A stretch of DNA of 64,000 nucleotides from Sepiola atlantica. Taxonomy: Eukaryota > Mollusca > Cephalopoda > Sepiida > Sepiolidae. Both the position numbers and the translations under genes were made by a program. The stretch spans positions 50,148,613-50,212,612 of the forward strand of contig OY744533.1 of assembly GCA_963556195.1 (NCBI GenBank), written 5' to 3'. The notes beneath the pieces are model-generated. The model was not told the origin of the DNA, made no database searches, and saw only the letters and a list, made by a program, of their open reading frames with translations. Below, piece after piece: positions 1-6,857 of this stretch (positions are counted from its first letter, which is position 1; each line of letters starts with the position of its first letter).

Positions 1-117
1 TGAGAGAAGACACGTTCAGTAGCTGATGGCGACAGATAGGCGAGTTTCTTATGCTTCAAATGGCTTTAAGAGCGGCCTGTACCTATTGAAAAAGATTGAT
101 ATACCCAGGGCGAAGGT
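1..117. other. Left flank of array 1, non-repetitive
   Basis: No 84-bp monomer similarity is visible here and no gene is recognised. The same sequence recurs at 59,636-59,752, where it directly continues the flank between the two arrays. The window therefore starts inside or at the edge of a larger repeated block. Confidence 0.7.
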
Positions 118-1399
118 TGGTAGTATGTAGAGACAGGTTACATGCGACCGGAGCATGGGAATTGAAGTTGCTAAGCTGTCTTGGTCAGTGCGCATGTCAG
201 ATTAGAGGAGAATGATGGCATTGATGTGCGAAATATGCTGGTTTAGAGAAATGTGTTCGTTTTTTTTTAGTGTGTGTACAGACATGCCAGATACGACCGG
301 AGCATTGGAATTGAGTTTGATAATCTGGTCGAGAGGAATGTCTTGGTTAGCTGGCATGTCAGATGAGAGCAAATCCGTAGAATTGAAGAGGATAATAAGC
401 TGGTCGAAGAAATGACATGGTGTGTGGTGTGTACAATCATGTTAGATACATCCAGTGCGTTCGATAAGCTCGCCGAGAGAAATGATTAGATTTGTTGTGT
501 GTACAGACAGGTCAGATACGACCAGAGCGTTGGAATTTAGATTGACATTAAACTGGTCGAGAGAAATGTATTGGTTGGTGATATATACAGGCAGGTCAAA
601 TACGACCAGAGCGTTAGAGTTACGGTTGTTACTAAGCTGGTGGGTGCGTCAGATACGACCTCGCGTTGGAATAAAGATTCCTTATAAGCTGGTCGAAGAA
701 AATGTCACGGTTGGTTGTGTGTACAAGCAGCTAAGATACGAGCAGAGCATTACAATTTTGGTGAATAAGCTGGTCGCGAGAGAAATGTCTTAGTTGGTTG
801 TCATGTCAGATTCGATTAAAACGTTCGAACTAACGTTCATAATAAAATAATCTAGTGAACGAGGGAAATGTAAGGGTTGGTAGTGTGCACAGGCATGTTA
901 GATACGAGCAGAGCATTGGAATCCAGGCTCAAGGGAACTGCCTTAGTTGGTAGGCATGTCAGATGAGAGCAGAAGGTTGAAATTGAGTTGGATAATAAGA
1001 TGGTTTAGAGAAATGTTTTATTTGGTGATGTGTACAGCCGTGTCAGTTACGATCAGAACGTTGACATTTGGGATGGATAATAAGCTGGTCGAGAAAAATA
1101 TCTTTGTTGGTGGGGATGTCAGATATGACCAGAACGTTGGAATCGAGCTTACTAATGAGCTGCCTGGGAGAAATGTCTAGGTTCGTGGCGTGTACAGGCA
1201 AGTCAGATACGACCAGAGCGTTGGAATTGAGGTTGATAATAAATAAGCTGGCCGAGAGAAGCGTATTGGTTGGTGGTGTGTACAGCCGTATCAGATCGTT
1301 GACATTGAGGTTCGTACGCTGTTTGAAAACAACAAAAAAATGTCTTGGTTGGTGTGTCTACAGGCATATCAGATACGAGATGGGCGTTGTAGTTGAGCT
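118..1399. repeat. Left-edge block of degenerate 84-bp tandem repeats
   Basis: About 15 diverged monomers of the 84-bp family. It differs from the internal blocks: it is only ~1.28 kb long, has monomer variants near 212-600 not seen inside the array, and lacks a 230-bp segment present in internal units (internal 5,261-5,490 is absent between 1,025 and 1,026). Positions 633-793 closely resemble the start of every internal block (for example 2,391-2,540), apart from about 13 bases near 671-683 missing from the latter. This block looks like the pre-amplification edge of the locus. Confidence 0.85.
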
Positions 1400-1903
1400 G
1401 TCATGTACGATCCGTGCTTGCCTGCATCCACGCATTCCAACCGTCACCTCGTTCACATATTAGCGAAATTCATAGAGCTTGCTGCAAATAAAGAAAGTGT
1501 GCATGGCGTTTCTACTGCGCCTTCACTTGCAGCGCGGAAAAAAGTGATTACCGTTAAATGGAGAATGGCATTGAGGGACAGTGCGTTCCAGCCGAATCGC
1601 CAGGCGAGAGAGTACTCAGATGAAGCTATTTCGCGTAGGACTGGTCTCGCCTCTTTGCTTACAAAGGAACGGCTCGAATGCAAGAAGATAAGGTAGAGGC
1701 GAAAGCGAACAACCGACGGAGAAAGAAGAAAAGATTTTTACCGCCTACTGCAGGCGATACGAAATGGAGATTGATCTGTGGAAGCCTGGATGATTACAAC
1801 CGGCGGCCTGTTGTATTTTTTTGTTGTTGTCATGCGCGAGTGTCTTTAAGTGAGGATGCATTAAAGACAATATTAAAATGATGTTCTGATTTTGATTGTA
1901 TTA
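1400..1903. other. 504-bp conserved segment downstream of U1 (3' flank, one per unit)
   Basis: This is non-minisatellite sequence between the 84-bp block and the U1 3' end, kept in all 14 units. Other copies start at 5,867, 10,334, 14,801, 19,267, 23,734, 28,201, 32,668, 37,135, 41,601, 46,067, 50,534, 55,001 and 61,035. Relative to U1 transcription it lies downstream and holds the 3' box. Plus-strand open frames of 97 codons (1,403-1,696) and 67 codons (1,678-1,881) overlap in different frames. I recognise neither and see no domain, signal peptide or codon evidence for translation. I found no second snRNA, 5S rRNA or tRNA here. Function beyond U1 3'-end formation is unknown. Confidence 0.75.
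1885..1893 (-). promoter_or_regulatory. snRNA 3' box downstream of U1 copy 1
   Basis: On the minus strand the sequence AAAATCAGA starts 10 nt after the U1 3' end and fits the AAARNNAGA core of the animal snRNA 3' box, which directs 3'-end formation by the Integrator complex on Pol II snRNA genes. The usual GTTT part upstream is weak (ACAATC). The same element sits at the same offset in every unit: 6,352, 10,819, 15,286, 19,752, 24,219, 28,686, 33,153, 37,620, 42,086, 46,552, 51,019, 55,486 and 61,520 (left ends). Its presence suggests these are transcribable gene copies and not retroposed pseudogenes, which would lack it. Confidence 0.7.
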
Positions 1904-2067
1904 TCGGGGTGAGCGCGAACGCAGACCCCACACTTAGAAATAGCGCACCCGAGTCGTCCACATTTGGGACGATCGCAAAGGTCAACCCAACCCTAGTGCA
2001 ATGGAAGGGCCTCGCTCTGGGAGAACGGCCTAGATGATCACCGTTCACTCCTGTGCCAGGTAAGTAT
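1904..2067 (-). ncRNA. RNU1: U1 spliceosomal snRNA, copy 1
   Basis: U1 snRNA pairs with pre-mRNA 5' splice sites in the nucleus at the start of spliceosome assembly. The RNA begins AUACUUACCUGG at 2,067, the invariant pairing end. Length is 164 nt, as in human U1. Stem I is GAACGG/CCGUUC with a 10-nt loop GAUCAUCUAG (2,030-2,039); animals normally have GAUCACGAAG, the U1-70K site. The U1A loop AUUGCAC (1,996-2,002) is intact. Stem III has a perfect 6-bp stem (1,954-1,959 with 1,967-1,972). Stem IV has a GGGGU/ACCCC stem and a UUCG tetraloop. Helix H is GCAC/GUGC (nt 12-15 with 120-123), where human has GCAG/CUGC. The Sm site reads UAUUUCUAA (1,934-1,942), whereas a consensus site ends in GG or GR. 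The 3' end is placed at CCCCGA by analogy and may be off by 1-2 nt. U1 identity is firm; function is uncertain because of the two altered protein sites. Confidence 0.93.
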
Positions 2068-2390
2068 AAAAAATTTCACGGCCCACAACTCACATTTTAT
2101 ACCACACAGCTCTACTCAACACCAACACCTATTTACAAACTACTAAAATACCCGAAAATAAAATATCACCAACATTAGCATATCACTACTTTTGCATTTC
2201 TCAATAACAACAATTCATAACAAACATTTCACTATCATTTAAACTTACCAACATTTTCACAAAATACTTCAATTCGTAAGCAAACTTACATTTTACCCTA
2301 ATAAACAAACTACCATCTCAACAGTTGTCTCCCCTTAGATCAACAGCCGTTTTTCAAATGTAAGGAAGCATGAAGCCACTTGATGAAAAC
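2068..2390 (-). promoter_or_regulatory. 323-bp conserved U1 5' flank (promoter region), copy 1
   Basis: This segment runs from the U1 start to the junction with the 84-bp block and is kept in every unit, long enough to hold the proximal and distal elements of a typical snRNA promoter. It contains the TATA element and an octamer-like ATGCAAAA at 2,190-2,197 (-130 to -123, one mismatch to ATGCAAAT). A small inverted repeat, GTAAG/CTTAC, sits at 2,276-2,289. The strand is strikingly asymmetric: the plus strand is A/C-rich and poor in G. Assignment as promoter rests on position and conservation; the octamer match could be chance. Confidence 0.55.
2094..2101 (-). promoter_or_regulatory. TATA element of U1 copy 1 promoter (-34 to -27)
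   Basis: TATAAAAT on the minus strand lies 27-34 bases before the first U1 nucleotide. It is repeated in all units (left ends 6,561, 11,028, 15,495, 19,961, 24,428, 28,895, 33,362, 37,829, 42,295, 46,761, 51,228, 55,695, 61,729). Vertebrate U1 genes lack a TATA box, but plant Pol II snRNA genes and, as I recall, sea urchin U2 have one. A PSE is expected at about -40 to -70 (roughly 2,107-2,137); that stretch is G/T-rich on the minus strand, but I cannot assign a PSE without relatives to align. I saw no plant-type upstream element. Confidence 0.6.
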
Positions 2391-5300
2391 TAAGCTGGTA
2401 GGTGCGTCAGATACGACCTCGCGTTGGAATAAGCTGGTCGAAGAAAATGTCACGGTTGGTTGTGTGTACAAGCAGCTAAGATTCGAGCAGAGCATTACAA
2501 TTTTGGTGAATAAGCTGGTCGCGAGAGAAATGTCTTAGTTGGTGGTCATGTCAGATTCGATTAGAACGTTCGAACTAACGTTCATAGTAATCTAGTCCAG
2601 GCAGGAAATCTAACGGTTGGTAGTGTGTACAGGCATGTTAGACACGAGCAGAGTGTGTGTACCCAGGTTGATAAGCAGCAGCTCAAGAGGAATGCCTTGT
2701 TTGGTAGTCAAGTCAGATCAGAGCAGAACTTTGGAATTGAGTTGAGTAATGAGTTTGTTTAGAGAAAGGTCTTATTTGGTGGTGTGTACAGGCAGGTCAG
2801 ATACGACCAGGGCGTTGTAATTGAGGTTCATAAGCTGGTTGAGAAGAAATATGTTTGTTGCTGGTTTGCACAGCCGTGTCAGTTACTATCAGAACGCTGA
2901 CATCGGGGTGGATAATAAGCTGGTCGAGTAAAAACTTGGTTGATAGGCATGTCATGTCAGAGCAGCGCAGAGAGTTGGAATTCAGGTGGGTAATAAGCTG
3001 GTCAAGAGAAATGTCTTAGCTACTGCTATGTACAGACATGTCAGATATGACTAGAGCCTTTAGATTGAGGCTGATTATAAGCTAGGCGAGAGAAATGTCT
3101 TGGTTTCTTGTGTGTACAGTAATGTCCGATACATCCAGCACGTTCGAAATGTGGTTGATAAGTTGATCAAGAGGTAACGGTAACGGAGTTGTAATTGAGG
3201 CTGTTACTAAACTGGTCGAGGTAAACGTCTCGGCTGGTGGTGTGTACAGGCATGTCGGATACATCTAGTGCGTTGTTGATGAGGTTGATGAGCTACTCGA
3301 GAAAAATGAGGTTGATAAGCTAGTCGAGAAGAAATACCTTGGTTGCTGGTGTGTGCGGGCAGGTCATATACGACCAGAGCGTTCGAATTGAGGTTTATAA
3401 TAAGCTTGACGAGAGAAATGTCCTGGTAGTGGGTGTGTATCAGATACGATCTTAACGTGAAAACTGAAATGGATACGCTATTCGAGAAAAAACGTCTTGC
3501 TTGGTGGCATATATCAGATACGACAAGGGCGTTGTCATTGAAGTAACTAATGAAGTAGTCGAGGTAATCGTTTCGGCTGGCGGTGTGTACAGACATGTCA
3601 GATACATCCAGTGCGTTCGAGATGCGGTTGATAAGCTACTCGAGAGAAATGTCTTGCTTAGTGGCGTCTAGAAGCAGGTGAGATACGATCGCAACGATGG
3701 AATTTAGATTGATAAGCTGGGCCAGAGAAATGTCTTGGTTTGTGGTGTCTACAGTGATAGTTGATACACTCAGCACGGTGGAAATGAGGTTGATAAGCTG
3801 GTCGAAAGAAAATATCCCGGTTCCTGGCCTGTGCAGGCAGGTCAGATACGATCGGAACGTTAAAATCGATGTAGATACGCTATTCGAGAAAAATGTTTTG
3901 GTTGGTGGTGTATATCAGATACGACAATAGCGTTGTAATTGAGGTTGCTGCTAAACTGGTCGAGGGAAACGTCTCGCCTGGTGGTGTGTACAGGCATGTA
4001 CGTTACATCCAGTGCGTTTGAAATGTGGTTGATAACATACTATAGAGAAATTTCTTGGTTAGTGGTGTGTAGTGGCAGGTCAGATACGAACGAAACGTTG
4101 GAATCGGGGTTGATAAGCTGGGCGATGAGAAATGTTTTTTTCTTTCTGATGTGCATAGGCAGGTCGGATACGACAAGGACGTTGTAATTGAGGTTGCTAC
4201 TAATTTGGTCAATGGAAACGTCTTGATTGGTGGTGTGTGCAGGCATGTCAGATGCATCCAGTGCGTCCTAGATGAGGTTGATAAGCTACTCGAGAGAAAT
4301 GTCTTGGTTAGTGGTGTTGAGAGGTAGGTCAGATACGACCACAACGTTTTAATGGAGGTCGATAAACTGGGCGAGTGAAACGTCTAGGTTGGGGGTGTGT
4401 ACAGGCATATCAGATACGACAACCGCGTTGTAATTGAGGTTGCTACTAAACTGGCTGAGGGGGGCGTTGTTGGCTGGTCGTGTGCATAGGCATGTCAGAC
4501 ACATCTAGTGCGTTCGAAATGAGATTGAAAAGCTACCCGGGAGAAATGTCTTGGTTAGATTGTGTAGAGGCAGGTCAGATACGATCACAACGTTGGAAAT
4601 GAGATTGACAAGCTGGTCGAGAGAAATGTCTTAATTGGTGGGGATATCCGATCAAAGCGTATCATTGGAATTAAGGTGGATAATAAACTGGTCGAGAGAA
4701 ATGTATTGGTTGATGGTGTATACACGCAGGTCAAATACGACCAGAGCGTTGGAATTCAGATTGATAATAAGCTAGTCGAGAGAAATGTAGTGGCTGGTGG
4801 TATATACATGCAGGTCAAATACGACCAAAGTGTTGGAACTACAGTTGTTACTAAGCTGGCCAAGAAGAATGTCTCGGTTGGTGGGTGCGTCAGATACGAC
4901 CAGAGCGTTGGAATAAAGATTCCTAATAAGCTGGTCGAAGAAAGTGGCAAGTTTGGTTGTGTGTACAAGCCGGTAGGATACGAGCAGAGCGTTACAATTG
5001 TGACGGATAAGCTGATCGCGAGAGAAATGTCTTAGTCGGTGGTCATGTCAGATCCGATTAAAACGTTCGAACTAACGTTCATAATAATCTAGTGAACGAG
5101 GGAAATGTAAGGGTTGGTAGTGTGCACAGGCATGTTAGATACGAGCAGAGCATTGGAATCCAGGCTCAAGGGAACTGCCTTAGTTGGTAGGCATGTCAGA
5201 TGAGAGCAGAAGGTTGAAATTGAGTTGGATAATAAGATGGTTTAGAGAAATGTTTTATTTGGAAGTGTGTACAGACAGGTCAGATACGACTAGAGTGTTG

Positions 5301-5866
5301 GAATAATATGCTTGAGAGAAATGTGATGCCGATTGAGCATGTTAGATCCGAGCAAAGACTTCGTATTGAGTTAAGAAAATAATCTGGTTTAGAGAAATGT
5401 CTAATTGTGTCGTGTGTACCGGCAGGTGAGATACGACCGTGGCGTTGTAATTGAGGTCTATAAGCTGGTTGAGATGGAAATATGTTGATTGGTGATGTGT
5501 ACAGCCGTGTCAGTTACGATCAGAACGTTGACATTTGGGATGGATAATAAGCTGGTCGAGAAAAATATCTTTGTTGGTGGGGATGTCAGATATGACCAGA
5601 ACGTTGGAATCGAGCTTACTAATGAGCTGCCTGGGAGAAATGTCTAGGTTCGTGGCGTGTACAGGCAAGTCAGATACGACCAGAGCGTTGGAATTGAGGT
5701 TGATAATAAATAAGCTGGCCGAGAGAAGCGTATTGGTTGGTGGTGTGTACAGCCGTATCAGATCGTTGACATTGAGGTTCGTACGCTGTTTGAAAACAAC
5801 AAAAAAATGTCTTGGTTGGTGTGTCTACAGGCATATCAGATACGAGATGGGCGTTGTAGTTGAGCT
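2391..5866. repeat. 84-bp tandem repeat block of unit 1 (about 41 monomers)
   Basis: Diverged tandem monomers of about 84 bp share cores such as AAGCTGGTCGAGAGAAATGT, GTGTGTACAGGCAGGTCAGA and TACGACCAGAGCGTTGGAAT. Eighty-four is 28 codons, so open frames persist over several monomers on both strands; the longest plus-strand one, 119 codons at 4,676-5,035, repeats a KLVERNVLVGGVY-like motif. Many frames stay open at once and other monomers carry stops and frameshifts, so I do not call a gene. Variant state of this unit: C at 2,674, A at 3,863, G at 4,464, GTAAGGG at 5,107-5,113, and C retained in the A-run near 5,800. Confidence 0.92.
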
Positions 5867-6370
5867 GTCATGTACGATCCGTGCTTGCCTGCATCCACGC
5901 ATTCCAACCGTCACCTCGTTCACATATTAGCGAAATTCATAGAGCTTGCTGCAAATAAAGAAAGTGTGCATGGCGTTTCTACTGCGCCTTCACTTGCAGC
6001 GCGGAAAAAAGTGATTACCGTTAAATGGAGAATGGCATTGAGGGACAGTGCGTTCCAGCCGAATCGCCAGGCGAGAGAGTACTCAGATGAAGCTATTTCG
6101 CGTAGGACTGGTCTCGCCTCTTTGCTTACAAAGGAACGGCTCGAATGCAAGAAGATAAGGTAGAGGCGAAAGCGAACAACCGACGGAGAAAGAAGAAAAG
6201 ATTTTTACCGCCTACTGCAGGCGATACGAAATGGAGATTGATCTGTGGAAGCCTGGATGATTACAACCGGCGGCCTGTTGTATTTTTTTGTTGTTGTCAT
6301 GCGCGAGTGTCTTTAAGTGAGGATGCATTAAAGACAATATTAAAATGATGTTCTGATTTTGATTGTATTA

Positions 6371-6534
6371 TCGGGGTGAGCGCGAACGCAGACCCCACAC
6401 TTAGAAATAGCGCACCCGAGTCGTCCACATTTGGGACGATCGCAAAGGTCAACCCAACCCTAGTGCAATGGAAGGGCCTCGCTCTGGGAGAACGGCCTAG
6501 ATGATCACCGTTCACTCCTGTGCCAGGTAAGTAT
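6371..6534 (-). ncRNA. RNU1: U1 snRNA, copy 2
   Basis: Starts 4,467 bp after copy 1 and appears identical to it, including the altered stem-loop I loop and Sm site. Its TATA element is at 6,561-6,568 and its 3' box at 6,352-6,360. Confidence 0.92.
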
Positions 6535-6857
6535 AAAAAATTTCACGGCCCACAACTCACATTTTATACCACACAGCTCTACTCAACACCAACACCTATT
6601 TACAAACTACTAAAATACCCGAAAATAAAATATCACCAACATTAGCATATCACTACTTTTGCATTTCTCAATAACAACAATTCATAACAAACATTTCACT
6701 ATCATTTAAACTTACCAACATTTTCACAAAATACTTCAATTCGTAAGCAAACTTACATTTTACCCTAATAAACAAACTACCATCTCAACAGTTGTCTCCC
6801 CTTAGATCAACAGCCGTTTTTCAAATGTAAGGAAGCATGAAGCCACTTGATGAAAAC

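Noticed and set aside
1400..1903. Possible second RNA gene (5S rRNA, U2, U5, U6 or tRNA) in the U1 3' flank
   Set aside because: I found no 5S box, no U2/U5/U6 signature and no tRNA B box; a GTGCTTGC near 1,412 resembles the U6 start for 8 bases only.
1830..2048. 72-codon minus-strand open frame repeated in all units
   Set aside because: It lies almost wholly inside the U1 gene and reflects the RNA's base composition.
2057..2067. Perfect consensus 5' splice site (CAGGTAAGTAT) on the plus strand in every unit
   Set aside because: It is the complement of the U1 5' end, which pairs with such sites; the full-length U1 match on the other strand explains it.
2190..2197. Octamer-type distal enhancer (ATGCAAAA) as a firm call
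   Set aside because: One mismatch in an A/C-rich region and closer to the gene than vertebrate distal elements; mentioned only as a possibility.
3082..4344. Many minus- and plus-strand frames of 60-130 codons in the 84-bp blocks
   Set aside because: An 84-bp period keeps frames open by repetition; they overlap in opposite strands and frames, and neighbouring monomers carry stops.
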